Below are positions 42,510 to 50,699 of a stretch of 64,000 nucleotides of DNA, piece after piece. Location of the stretch: NCBI RefSeq assembly GCF_000621805.1, contig NZ_JHXH01000009.1:1-64000 (forward strand). The letters run 5' to 3'. The position numbers and the translations under genes were made by a program. Each line of letters begins with the position of its first letter. Positions within the stretch are counted from its first letter, which is position 1. The notes below the pieces were generated by a model, which was given only the letters and a program-made list of their open reading frames with translations, searched no databases and had not been told where the DNA came from. This DNA comes from Ruminococcus sp. FC2018. GTDB taxonomy: Bacteria > Bacillota > Clostridia > Oscillospirales > Ruminococcaceae.

Positions 42510-43412
42510 TCATGTTTCATCTATTATATAGTTCAACCAATACTTGCAATAATCAATGTTAAGGTGTACACCGTCCGGACTTGCCTCCTCGGGAAGTTTT
42601 CCGTCCTGACCCATGACCGCCCTGTCGCATTGCAGATAGGTGCAGCTGTTATCGGCGGCAAACTTTTTGATGTACTCGTTAAGTGCCTGAACATTCTTGT
42701 TGTTTATTGCATCTCCCTGTTGATCTCTTGATGCAGTCACCGGGAGTATTGATTCAACGTATATTTTTGCATCGGGGCTGTATTTGCGTATGGTGTCCAC
42801 AAGTTTTTTGTAAAGCTCCACAAAGCTGTCGTAATAGGGCCAGCCCATTTCGTTTGTACCGAAGTTGATGTATACTCTTGAATACTTGTGACCCTGTGCC
42901 AGAGCCTGCTCCACAGTACCCATGCTGCCGTTGTCAAGGGCAACTGCCGGGGTTTGGAAAACTGTCTGCACGTTCAGTCCCACAGCGCAGTAGAAAGTCG
43001 CCTTGGGCTTGTCACAGATATTGAAAAGTCCCACGGTCCTTGAATCTCCTATGAAAAGAGTGTTTTCAAGCTCATCCTCTGTGTCCTTTGGCTGAGAATA
43101 AGGGTGAGTGTTCGGATCCGGGTCTTCCGGCTGGAGCGCAGATGGATCGGCAAGGCTGCTGTCAGCCTGAGAAAGGCTGTCACCCTGTGAGCTGTCGCTT
43201 TTTGAAGAGTTGTCTGTGGCAGGAACTGAGTCGCTGCTGCTCTGGCTCCGGGAGTCAGCTGAAAAAGTGAGAAGATCGCTTTTTTTTCCTGCCGAGTGTA
43301 TTACCCAGCCCACAGCGAAAACGACGCATAAAAGGCAGCACAGCGAAACCATATTCTGCTGCAAACGCACACGGGATCTTTGCTTGCGGCTTTTATCCTT
43401 ATCCGCTATCAT
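42510..43412 (-). CDS. membrane-anchored SGNH/GDSL hydrolase
   Basis: The product has 300 residues. An N-terminal basic segment and one helix (about 21-40) anchor it. A Ser/Asp/Gln-rich linker follows (about 50-112). The catalytic domain shows GDSRT (nucleophile Ser near 122), NFGTNE (oxyanion Asn) and DGVH near 281-284 (Asp/His). Such enzymes add or remove acetyl groups from glycans. It is the first gene of the four-gene operon. AAGGATAGA precedes the ATG. Confidence 0.9.
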   Translation of the reverse strand: MIADKDKSRKQRSRVRLQQNMVSLCCLLCVVFAVGWVIHSAGKKSDLLTFSADSRSQSSSDSVPATDNSSKSDSSQGDSLSQADSSLADPSALQPEDPDPNTHPYSQPKDTEDELENTLFIGDSRTVGLFNICDKPKATFYCAVGLNVQTVFQTPAVALDNGSMGTVEQALAQGHKYSRVYINFGTNEMGWPYYDSFVELYKKLVDTIRKYSPDAKIYVESILPVTASRDQQGDAINNKNVQALNEYIKKFAADNSCTYLQCDRAVMGQDGKLPEEASPDGVHLNIDYCKYWLNYIIDET

Positions 43413-43451
43413 ATATCTCTATCCTTACTAATGAATTTTACACACAAAAGT

Positions 43452-43480
43452 ATTATATCACAAAAGGTGAGCTTTTTCAA
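43452..43480 (-). promoter_or_regulatory. promoter of the O-acetylation operon
   Basis: Minus strand TTGAAA (43475-43480), a 17-base spacer, TATAAT (43452-43457). Confidence 0.85.
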
Positions 43481-43504
43481 GAGCAAATGACTATTTTTTC
43501 GACT

Positions 43505-44104
43505 TTATTCACATATTTCCAAAAAGCTGCCAAGCCTTTGGGCTATCTCAGAAACGGGCAGTCCGACCACATTGTAGTATTCCCCGTCTATCCTTTCCAC
43601 AAGCAGAGAGCCCAAGCCCTGTATGCCATAGGCGCCGGCCTTATCCATCGGCTCGCCGCTTCGGCAGTAATACTCAATATCAGTTTCCGAAAGGGTATGG
43701 AATTTGACCTTGGTGCTTACGGAAAACGACAGGAACTTCTTTTTGAAGGCTATTGTCACGCCGCTTATGACCTTGTGCTCCCTGCCCGAAAGGGCACGCA
43801 GCATTCTTTTTGCATCCTCCTCGTCGGCAGGCTTGCCATAAATAGCGTTATCGCAGATGACCATAGTGTCGCAGCCGATGACCAGGCTGTTTTCGTAGAC
43901 CTCAGCTATGCTTTTGCATTTAAGGTTGGAAAGATACTCTGCCGCTTTGTCCACCGAAAGCTCCGGCGGAAGCTTTTCCTCACACTGGGGCGGTATAATG
44001 CGAAAAGTGGGACATATCAGATTCAGAAGCTCCTTGCGTCTGGGTGAGGATGAGGCAAGTATAACATCGTATTCTCTCAATTCTTCTCTTACAGTCAATG
44101 ACAT
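43505..44104 (-). CDS. maf: Maf-family nucleoside triphosphate pyrophosphatase
   Basis: The product has 199 residues. The N-terminal ILASSSPRRKELL motif is at about 14-26 and SLVIGCDTMVICD near 72. Maf proteins hydrolyse dTTP/UTP or modified nucleotides to monophosphates and are linked to septum control. AAGGG precedes the start. It runs alone between the zinc-ribbon gene terminator and the O-acetylation promoter. Confidence 0.93.
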   Translation of the reverse strand: MSLTVREELREYDVILASSSPRRKELLNLICPTFRIIPPQCEEKLPPELSVDKAAEYLSNLKCKSIAEVYENSLVIGCDTMVICDNAIYGKPADEEDAKRMLRALSGREHKVISGVTIAFKKKFLSFSVSTKVKFHTLSETDIEYYCRSGEPMDKAGAYGIQGLGSLLVERIDGEYYNVVGLPVSEIAQRLGSFLEICE

Positions 44105-44140
44105 TATAAATTTCCCTTCTTTACTTATTTTTGCACTTTA

Positions 44141-44168
44141 ACAAAAACAGGCGGAAATATCCCGCCTG
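44141..44168 (-). terminator. terminator of the zinc-ribbon protein gene
   Basis: Minus strand CAGGCGG-GATATTT-CCGCCTG followed by TTTTTG. Confidence 0.85.
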
Positions 44169-44183
44169 CTGTTATTTTACACA

Positions 44184-45092
44184 TCAGAGCTTGCTTCCGC
44201 ACTGTGAGCAGAAAGCAACGCCTGCTTTTTCCCTGTGTCCGCACTGTGAGCAGAAGATAAATTCACCTGTGGGTGCCTCTGTCTTTTCAGGCTGGATCAC
44301 GGGAGCTTCGGTTTTTTCTTCCTTGACCTCTTCAACTACCTTTGGCTGTTGGGTCTGGTTGGTAACAACATTTTCGTCCAAAGGCTTGTTCTCCTGTTTT
44401 CTTTCCGGAACCGGAGGTACGGAAGGGATACCTGCCAGAGGATCCACCTGTGGAGCCTGCTGAGCAGATGCTCCGTTTGCAGCGTCAGCAACCTGTGGTA
44501 CAGGGGGAACAGGAGGTACTGGAGGTACCGCAGCCTGCTGCTGAGGCGGCTGGAAACCGCCGTTTCCGCCGGGCATCATGTTCTTGTTGGGGTTTGCAGG
44601 AGAATTTCCTGCGGAGGCAGGATTAAATGGAGCGCTCTGGTGCTGTGGGTATCCGCCCATAGGAGCGCCGCCCATCATCGGTCCACCCATGGGAACACCC
44701 ATAGGAGCGCCCATAGGAGCACCCATCGGTGCGCCGTATCCGCCCATCTGGTTCATACCGCCCATAGGCATATTGTTCATAGGCATATCCGGCTGTTTTG
44801 TGCCGCAGGAAGGGCAGAAGGTAACGCCCATAGGTATCTGTGCATTGCAGTTGGTGCAAAGCTTGATGCCCTTGATAGCGTTAAGATCTGTGTTGAGCTG
44901 CTGAAGTCTTGCAAGGCAGTCATCAATATTACGGCAGGCGTTCTGGATATACTGATCGTCGATCTTATCCTTTAAATTCAGCTTAACATGTCTTCCTATG
45001 TCCATGTAAAGCTCATTGATCTGGTTGTGTGTCATCTGGATCTGGTCATTTACAGCCTTTTCCTGGGGGCTGACGTTTGAGAATATTCCCAT
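44184..45092 (-). CDS. double zinc-ribbon protein with Pro/Met/Gly-rich linker
   Basis: The product has 302 residues; the start at 45092 has GAGGTGA upstream. A helical N-terminus (about 1-75) is followed by a first zinc ribbon (CTNCNAQ...CPSCG, about 79-97). A long low-complexity stretch has repeats of PMGA/PMGG (about 100-150), then PPVPPVPPVP and a Glu/Lys/Thr-rich part. A second zinc ribbon (CSQCGHRE...CSQCG) ends the protein. There is no membrane helix, so it should be cytoplasmic. It may be a scaffold. I recognise no closer family. Confidence 0.8.
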   Translation of the reverse strand: MGIFSNVSPQEKAVNDQIQMTHNQINELYMDIGRHVKLNLKDKIDDQYIQNACRNIDDCLARLQQLNTDLNAIKGIKLCTNCNAQIPMGVTFCPSCGTKQPDMPMNNMPMGGMNQMGGYGAPMGAPMGAPMGVPMGGPMMGGAPMGGYPQHQSAPFNPASAGNSPANPNKNMMPGGNGGFQPPQQQAAVPPVPPVPPVPQVADAANGASAQQAPQVDPLAGIPSVPPVPERKQENKPLDENVVTNQTQQPKVVEEVKEEKTEAPVIQPEKTEAPTGEFIFCSQCGHREKAGVAFCSQCGSKL

Positions 45093-45110
45093 ATGGTTCA
45101 CCTCATTATC

Positions 45111-45128
45111 TTGCGTTAAATCACGCAA
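45111..45128. other. short inverted repeat upstream of the zinc-ribbon gene
   Basis: TTGCGT-TAAATC-ACGCAA, about 20 bases before the start codon. It may be an operator or a leader hairpin. No clear promoter was identified in this gap. Confidence 0.35.
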
Positions 45129-45183
45129 TATATTATGTATACAGCTTAACTGCATATACACATTTTATTGTAAACACAGCAAA

Positions 45184-45221
45184 TAAAAAAGTCAAGACAT
45201 AGTAAACATACGCCTTGACTT
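45184..45221 (-). terminator. terminator of the cinA-sortase-SleB operon
   Basis: Minus strand AAGTCAAG / CTTGACTT with a long loop, followed by TTTTTTATTT. Confidence 0.75.
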
Positions 45222-45279
45222 TTCAGCATTTTAAACAATTTTACACTGTTTATACAGTCACATTACACATACCGGGCTT

Positions 45280-46149
45280 TTACCACGGCTTAAAGAATCT
45301 TGCATTTGGCCAGGCAATGCAAAGCTGCATGGATTCAAACCAGGCTGCAACCGATGCGCCCACATATCCAGGGGTATAGAAGTACACCGCACCGTTGGTG
45401 TTATCCTCTCCTGCAAGAGCCCTCTTGCAGCAGTTTATGGTGCTCTGGTTGGGCACTTTGTACTTGTTGTAATAGTTGCTTATGGATGTAAACTGGTTGG
45501 AAGCTGTAAGTACAGCCTTTATGGAGTTTGCATAGCTGAATTTAGGAGATTTTACTCTGTTGATGATAACGTTTGCCACAGCTATCTTGTAGGCCTCGGG
45601 GCAGTTGCCTACCTCTGCCTGGACCACATAGCACATCATGTCGAAGTCTTCCTGAGTGTACTTTATGGTGGAGGAGTTATATACCGTCTTTGGTGCAGGC
45701 GTGGTAGTGGTCACGGCTGCTCTTCTGGTGGTAGTTACAGGCTTAGCAGTTGTCTGTTTTGTAGTTGTAGCAACCGGCTTTGCAGTTGTGGTTGCAGCAG
45801 CGGTAGTTGTGGTAGTTGTAGTGGTGGTAGTTGTGGTCGTAGTGGTCGTAGTCTGCTTTGCCGAAGCTACCTCGTATTCACCGATACCTGCTTTTCTCCA
45901 GCTGACAAATGTGCTGATAGTATATGTATCCTTGTCACCGCCCGCAGTTGCAGTTGTTGCACCGGTCTGTGACTGAGAGCTTTGCTGTGTCACATTCTGA
46001 TCGTCAGAGGTCTTTATGTCGCTGCCGGAAAATGCAAAATAGCTTGCAGCTCCTATTGTAAGTGCCAGCGCAGCTGCCATTGTTACAAGAAAGCTTACTC
46101 TGTTTTTCTTTACCGAGGGCTTAGTGCTGCCCTTATCGTTGGTTTTCAT
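45280..46149 (-). CDS. SleB-family cell wall hydrolase with poly-Thr linker
   Basis: The product has 289 residues. One N-terminal helix (about 20-40) serves as anchor or uncleaved signal. A linker of about 75 residues with 17 consecutive Thr follows. The Hydrolase_2/SleB catalytic domain spans about 160-289 (CYVVQAEVGNC with catalytic Glu, VANVIINRVKSPKF, QFTS). The family cleaves peptidoglycan as lytic transglycosylases. No LPxTG signal is present although sortase B lies 78 bases upstream in the same direction. The ribosome site is weak (AAAGG, 14 bases away). Confidence 0.85.
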   Translation of the reverse strand: MKTNDKGSTKPSVKKNRVSFLVTMAAALALTIGAASYFAFSGSDIKTSDDQNVTQQSSQSQTGATTATAGGDKDTYTISTFVSWRKAGIGEYEVASAKQTTTTTTTTTTTTTTTTTAAATTTAKPVATTTKQTTAKPVTTTRRAAVTTTTPAPKTVYNSSTIKYTQEDFDMMCYVVQAEVGNCPEAYKIAVANVIINRVKSPKFSYANSIKAVLTASNQFTSISNYYNKYKVPNQSTINCCKRALAGEDNTNGAVYFYTPGYVGASVAAWFESMQLCIAWPNARFFKPW

Positions 46150-46227
46150 TTTTTATCACAATACCTTTCCGGCGGTATGGACCCGCCTGTGTATATCAAA
46201 ACACCTTCCCGGTGGCTTGTTCGCCTG

Positions 46228-47283
46228 TCAGAAATCCCAGCCCTTGTATACTTTCTTGTTGCCGAACTTGTTTGTCCATACAGCAGGGAAGTAGATGTCT
46301 TTTTCGGGTTTTGCCTTGTATGAAGATGTGATAGCGTTCAGATCGTCGTTTGCAGTAAGCTTTTTGCCGACTATGACCCACCTTACTCCGAAGCATTCGT
46401 TTGAGCAGGTTGAAAGTGTGATATACTCATCCTTGTCTGTGCAGTTTATGTCTGATGAGTACCAGGAACGCTTTTTCACATTTTCTATCCAGTCCTTGAA
46501 ATTGGTCCCCTTGTCGGTGAAATCTCTCACTGTCCAGTAGTTAAATATCGTACCGTTGTCGGAAGCGGGGGTTATGTTTGATATAAAGCATCCCACAACA
46601 GCATATTTCTGGTTGGTACCGTCATAGATGCTGTTGAACTGTATCACCGGGTTGTTTTTGAGGAAGTCCACACCCTGTTTGTACTCGTGAAGGTGAGTGA
46701 ATGCGGTTCCCATGTAGCCCATATGGTGACCGTAGATAGTAATGTTTCCGGACTGTTTGTCCTTTTCAATGGTGCAGCCGTAATCGGCGAACAGTGTGCC
46801 GGAAATGCTGTACTTCCTGTCAAGGTTAATGTAAAGATATTCGCTGTTGTCCTTGCCCTTGACTACAGGGGCATTTATGTAAAGGTTTCCCTTGCTGTCC
46901 TTGTGGGAAGGGATACTGAGCCAGCCTACAACGTCCTTGTTCTTTTCCACAAGCTTCTTTCCCCAGTCCTGGAGCTCTCTCACCGCAGGCTGCGGCTGAG
47001 GTGCAGCGGGCTGCTGAGGCTGTGCCTGACTGGAACTGTCGTCCTTTGCCGCAGCAGGCATATCATTCAGCTGCGGGGCATAGGACATTATCTCCTGCTG
47101 ATAGTTTTCCTCTTTGCCTTTGTCTTTGAGAAAAAGACCCAGCTGTACCACAGAGACAATGAAAACCACCACAGAGAACAGAAATACTACCTTTCTGATA
47201 ACATCGTCTCTGCTGTCGCCCTTTTTGGGGATAAAATAATCCCTTGCACGTTTAAAAACGTTTTTTGTTTCTGTTTCAGCCAT
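46228..47283 (-). CDS. srtB: class B sortase
   Basis: The product has 351 residues; start at 47283. One N-terminal helix (about 32-53), a Pro/Gln-rich linker (about 80-102) and then the sortase barrel. The catalytic His is in IYGHHMG (near 184), Cys in LSTCSNE (near 286) and Arg in GVRWVIVG. Class B placement rests on the extended alpha segment before the Cys strand and on overall length. It anchors surface proteins to peptidoglycan. No substrate with a sorting signal is encoded in this window. Confidence 0.92.
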   Translation of the reverse strand: MAETETKNVFKRARDYFIPKKGDSRDDVIRKVVFLFSVVVFIVSVVQLGLFLKDKGKEENYQQEIMSYAPQLNDMPAAAKDDSSSQAQPQQPAAPQPQPAVRELQDWGKKLVEKNKDVVGWLSIPSHKDSKGNLYINAPVVKGKDNSEYLYINLDRKYSISGTLFADYGCTIEKDKQSGNITIYGHHMGYMGTAFTHLHEYKQGVDFLKNNPVIQFNSIYDGTNQKYAVVGCFISNITPASDNGTIFNYWTVRDFTDKGTNFKDWIENVKKRSWYSSDINCTDKDEYITLSTCSNECFGVRWVIVGKKLTANDDLNAITSSYKAKPEKDIYFPAVWTNKFGNKKVYKGWDF

Positions 47284-47288
47284 TGCTT

Positions 47289-47825
47289 TTATCCTAATCC
47301 TGAACTTGTGCAAAGCTCAAATACCATTTCCAGAGCCAGCTGTGAGGATATCCTTCTTACTGTCTCTCTGTCAGGATCTTTAACAAGCTCATACACTTTA
47401 AGGTCTCTGACTAATTCTTTGTCCGCCAAGCGAACACTTACATACACCGTGCCGGCAGGCTTATCACCCACGCCGCCGGGACCTGCGATGCCGGTAACGC
47501 CCACAGCCGCCTGTGTCCCGAACAGCTTTTGTGCTCCCAGGCTCATTTCGCTTGCCACCTGTGGGGAATAAACGGTATACATTTCAAGGGTCTGTTTTTT
47601 CACACCCAGGGTCTTTTGCTTTATCTGTTCGCTGTAAGTGCATATACCTCCGGGGAATATATCCGATGCACCTGCCACGGAGGTTATCATCTGACTTATC
47701 ATTCCTCCGGTGCAGCTTTCTGCCGTGGATATAGTTATACCCTTATCTATAAGATATTTTACAACATCCTCCCAAGGGGTGTCAATAGTTTTCGTAACCG
47801 ATTTGTCATATTTACGAATTTCCAC
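47289..47825 (-). CDS. cinA: CinA-type nicotinamide-nucleotide amidase (C-terminal domain only)
   Basis: The product has 178 residues; the GTG at 47825 has GGAGGG nine bases before it. It matches the CinA C-terminal/PncC domain: ISTAESCTGGMISQMIT, YSEQIKQKTLGV and GVTGIAGPGG. It deamidates NMN to recycle pyridine nucleotides. It stands alone without the N-terminal MoCF-like half of full-length CinA. Its stop is five bases before the sortase start. Confidence 0.9.
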   Translation of the reverse strand: MEIRKYDKSVTKTIDTPWEDVVKYLIDKGITISTAESCTGGMISQMITSVAGASDIFPGGICTYSEQIKQKTLGVKKQTLEMYTVYSPQVASEMSLGAQKLFGTQAAVGVTGIAGPGGVGDKPAGTVYVSVRLADKELVRDLKVYELVKDPDRETVRRISSQLALEMVFELCTSSGLG

Positions 47826-48029
47826 AGTTGATTGCCCTCCATTTCTTCGGTTTTGCACATAAAAAACCGGTATTTTTTAAACTCAATATTAAAATAAGTA
47901 TATTTTAAACAATAAGCACCGAGTTTGTTTTACATATCTTGTTACGGAATTGTAATAAATTCCGGGCGCAAGCTTCCCCGGGGCAACTGTACACAAACGC
48001 AAAAATCGACGTAAAACCACATGTTTCCT

Positions 48030-48097
48030 TTGACGTCTGTATGGGGATGTGATATATGATTTGTGCCAACTGTCCAAAAAACTGTATAAATAATTAA
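48030..48097 (+). other. possible tiny Cys-containing ORF with promoter-like sequence
   Basis: In the 317-base gap 47826-48142, TTGACG-17-TATATG (48030-48058) precedes a 13-codon frame MICANCPKNCINN (48056-48097). A hairpin with TTTTTG follows on the plus strand. The promoter and start overlap, so only one of the two can be real. No other gene was seen in this gap. Confidence 0.2.
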
Positions 48098-48135
48098 AAA
48101 ACGGTAACAGCACATAGGTACTGCCACCGTTTTTG
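48097..48135. terminator. terminator after thiI (usable on both strands)
   Basis: Stem ACGGTAACAG / CTGCCACCGT, with TTTTTT on the minus-strand side and TTTTTG on the plus-strand side. It lies 8 bases after the thiI stop. Confidence 0.8.
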
Positions 48136-48142
48136 TGTTGCC

Positions 48143-49324
48143 TCAGTCAAGCTTTATCATTTTGCAGGTAGTCTGCCCGACAGCCTTTTGTATAAGCTCT
48201 TCCCAGTCCACCCGAGCCTGCGCAGCTTCCACAGCTCCAAGCTCCGGACGTGTTTTTGGGTGCTTTGGAGTAAACACGGTACAGCAGTCCTCGTAAGGGA
48301 GTATTGAAGTCTCAAAAGTATCTATTTTGCGTGAAATGTCTATTATCTCGGTCTTGTCAAGACCAACGCATGGTCTGAACACAGGGATCCTGCAAACGGC
48401 ATCGGTGCACACCATGGCATACATAGTCTGGCTTGCCACCTGCCCCAGGCTTTCTCCTGTAATAAGAGCCTGACAGCCCTCTCTTGCGGCGATACGCTGG
48501 GCGATCTCCATCATCAGGCGGCGCATAAGGATCGTGAAAAGCTCCTCGGGGCATTTGTCACGCAAGGTCTCCTGTATCTCGGTGAAGGGTACGCAGTAAA
48601 AAGCAATATCTCCGCAGTATTCCGTCATTTTCTTGGCGAGCTTTTCCACCTTTTGCTTTGCTCTTTCCGAGGTGTAGGGCGGTGCCTCAAAATGGATAGC
48701 ATCTATGACCGCACCTCGCTTTGACATCATATATCCTGCCACAGGGGAGTCGATACCTCCGGAAAGCAGCAGCATTGCCTTACCGCTTGACCCCACAGGT
48801 ATACCTCCTGCACCGTCAAGCTTTCCTGCATGGATAAAAGCGTATTTTTCACGTACCTCCACAGTAACGGTCACATCAGGCTTGTGAACGTCAACGCTCA
48901 GGTGAGGGAATGTTTCCAGAAGCTTCCCGCCCAGCTCGTTGCAAATGTCGGGGCTTTTGAAGGGGAATTTCTTGTCGCTTCGCTTTGCATCGACCTTGAA
49001 AGTCCTTGCAGCTTCCATATCCTCACGTATGTATTCTATTGAGTCGTTGAGTATGGCATCCATGGTTTTTTCCACCACGCAGCAGCGGCAGAGCTTGATA
49101 ATGCCAAATATCTTTGAGAGCCTGTCCACCACCTCATCCACGTCGATATTCTCGTCAACGGGTTCAACGTAAACGGTGGACTGTGCCCTTGTAATATTTA
49201 TCTCACCGAATTTTTTAAGTCTGCGGCGAATGCTTTTCATCATCATTGATTCAAAGGTACTTTTGTTAAGTCCTTTGAGGGCGATCTCGCCGTATTTGCA
49301 AAGTATTATCTCTTTCATCTTCAT
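48143..49324 (-). CDS. thiI: tRNA 4-thiouridine sulfurtransferase
   Basis: The product has 393 residues, or 391 if the second ATG is used. A ferredoxin-like N-terminus and a THUMP domain (about 60-165) are followed by a PP-loop ATPase (LLLSGGIDSPVAGYMM near 185-200). The rhodanese extension of the enterobacterial enzyme is absent, as in many Gram-positives. It adds sulfur to U8 of tRNA with sulfur from a cysteine desulfurase, which is encoded 61 bases upstream in the same direction. Confidence 0.95.
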   Translation of the reverse strand: MKMKEIILCKYGEIALKGLNKSTFESMMMKSIRRRLKKFGEINITRAQSTVYVEPVDENIDVDEVVDRLSKIFGIIKLCRCCVVEKTMDAILNDSIEYIREDMEAARTFKVDAKRSDKKFPFKSPDICNELGGKLLETFPHLSVDVHKPDVTVTVEVREKYAFIHAGKLDGAGGIPVGSSGKAMLLLSGGIDSPVAGYMMSKRGAVIDAIHFEAPPYTSERAKQKVEKLAKKMTEYCGDIAFYCVPFTEIQETLRDKCPEELFTILMRRLMMEIAQRIAAREGCQALITGESLGQVASQTMYAMVCTDAVCRIPVFRPCVGLDKTEIIDISRKIDTFETSILPYEDCCTVFTPKHPKTRPELGAVEAAQARVDWEELIQKAVGQTTCKMIKLD

Positions 49325-49385
49325 TTATCCTTTCCTTACTCGCTTTTGCCGCAATAATACCTTGCCGGCGAACAGTGTGAATATC

Positions 49386-50516
49386 CTATTTCATCCTGGC
49401 AAGTCTGCCCTGCGCCCGGGTTATGGCTTCAAGCAGAGCGTCTATGTCATCGTTTGTGGTCCGGTTGGAAAAGCTTATGCGAAGCACGCTGTCCGAAAGC
49501 TTTTCGGGTACCCTGAATTCCTTTATAACCGAGCTTTTCTTGCCCTTTGAGCAGGCAGAACCGCTGGAAACATAGATTCCATTTTCCTCAAGAAAATGAA
49601 GCAGTACCTCGGACTTCAGTCCCTCCACGGCAATACTGGTTATGTATGGGGAGCCGCTTGCGAAATTAACGGTGACACCGCCTGTTTCGCTGCATTTTTC
49701 TATAAGGTAGTTCTGAAGAGCTTTGGCATTCTTATAGTTCTGCTCCACCTTGCCGCAAAGAGCCGCTACCGCCGCACCGAAGCCGCATATCAACGGCACA
49801 CATTCTGTTCCCGAGCGAAAATTGTTTTCCTGTCCGCCGCCAAGCAGCAGCCCGGGGATATGCACACCGCTTTTAACGTAAAGTGCGCCTATGCCTTTGG
49901 GAGCATAGACCTTGTGACCGCTGAGGGATATCATATCTGCGCTGAGCTTCTTGACTGTGAAAGGCAGCTTCATAAAGCCCTGTACGCAGTCGCAGTGAGT
50001 AAGCACCTGCGGATACTTTTTCTTTATCATTGAGAACGCTTCGCCCACATCAAAAACCGCACCTGTTTCGTTGTTTACAAGCATCATGCTCACAAGGAAA
50101 GTATCCTCGTTTACAGCATCAAGCACAGCTTTCGGGCTGATCTGTCCGTTTTCGTCCGGCGAGAGCCTTATGACTTCGCAGCCCAGCTGTTCAAGCTTGT
50201 TTATAGGCACAGCAACGCTGGGGTGCTCCACCGTGGTCGTGACCACACGGTGCTTGCGTTTGCCCTGATAGGCATAGGCTCCGAAAATAGCGGTGTTGCT
50301 GCTTTCGGTGGCACAGGAGGTGAAGAATATCTCCTTTTCCTGTGCTCCAATGGCACCGGCAATTATCTCACGCTGTTTATCCACCAGATTTTCCGCCTCA
50401 AGTCCCAGTCTGTGCAGACTTGACGGATTGCCGAAGTGTTCAAGTCCGTTCATTACCGCATCCACAGCTTCTTTGCATGGCTTTGTTGTGGCTGCATTAT
50501 CAAGATATATCACCAA
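49386..50516 (-). CDS. nifS: cysteine desulfurase (NifS/IscS type, ThiI partner)
   Basis: The product has about 376 residues. There is no ATG with a ribosome site; AAAGGA lies six bases before a TTG at 50516, and a GTG follows at 50513. Both give the usual family start IYLDNAATT. Marks are HCDCVQGF, PLP lysine in SGHKVYAPKG and catalytic Cys in SSGSACSKGK. It takes sulfur from cysteine. Its place directly upstream of thiI fits a dedicated donor for tRNA thiolation. Confidence 0.92.
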   Translation of the reverse strand: MVIYLDNAATTKPCKEAVDAVMNGLEHFGNPSSLHRLGLEAENLVDKQREIIAGAIGAQEKEIFFTSCATESSNTAIFGAYAYQGKRKHRVVTTTVEHPSVAVPINKLEQLGCEVIRLSPDENGQISPKAVLDAVNEDTFLVSMMLVNNETGAVFDVGEAFSMIKKKYPQVLTHCDCVQGFMKLPFTVKKLSADMISLSGHKVYAPKGIGALYVKSGVHIPGLLLGGGQENNFRSGTECVPLICGFGAAVAALCGKVEQNYKNAKALQNYLIEKCSETGGVTVNFASGSPYITSIAVEGLKSEVLLHFLEENGIYVSSGSACSKGKKSSVIKEFRVPEKLSDSVLRISFSNRTTNDDIDALLEAITRAQGRLARMK

Positions 50517-50549
50517 GGTCATTCCTTTCATTTTGTACATATTTAGTTT

Positions 50550-50578
50550 ATTATACCACAATCGCAGCATTTTTTCAA
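50550..50578 (-). promoter_or_regulatory. promoter of the cysteine desulfurase-thiI operon
   Basis: Minus strand TTGAAA (50573-50578), a 17-base spacer, TATAAT (50550-50555). Confidence 0.85.
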
Positions 50579-50595
50579 CCTCGGCGCAGGCGGCA

Positions 50596-50624
50596 TTGCT
50601 TTTTTTACATTTTATTTATATAAC
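50596..50624 (+). promoter_or_regulatory. possible promoter of the ypeB-rubrerythrin operon
   Basis: TTGCTT (50596-50601), a 17-base spacer, TATAAC (50619-50624). It is divergent from the desulfurase promoter. Confidence 0.45.
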
Positions 50625-50699
50625 CTGCGTCGTTTTTTCAAAAACAGTGGGATAAAACCGATAATACTGCACATTATTATGATGAACGGAGGAATGAAA

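Noticed and set aside
45656-45976. Plus-strand frame with poly-Val and tandem repeats, first considered as a repeat array or CRISPR
   Set aside because: The repeats have three-base period and are the antisense of the Thr run in the wall hydrolase. There are no spacers.
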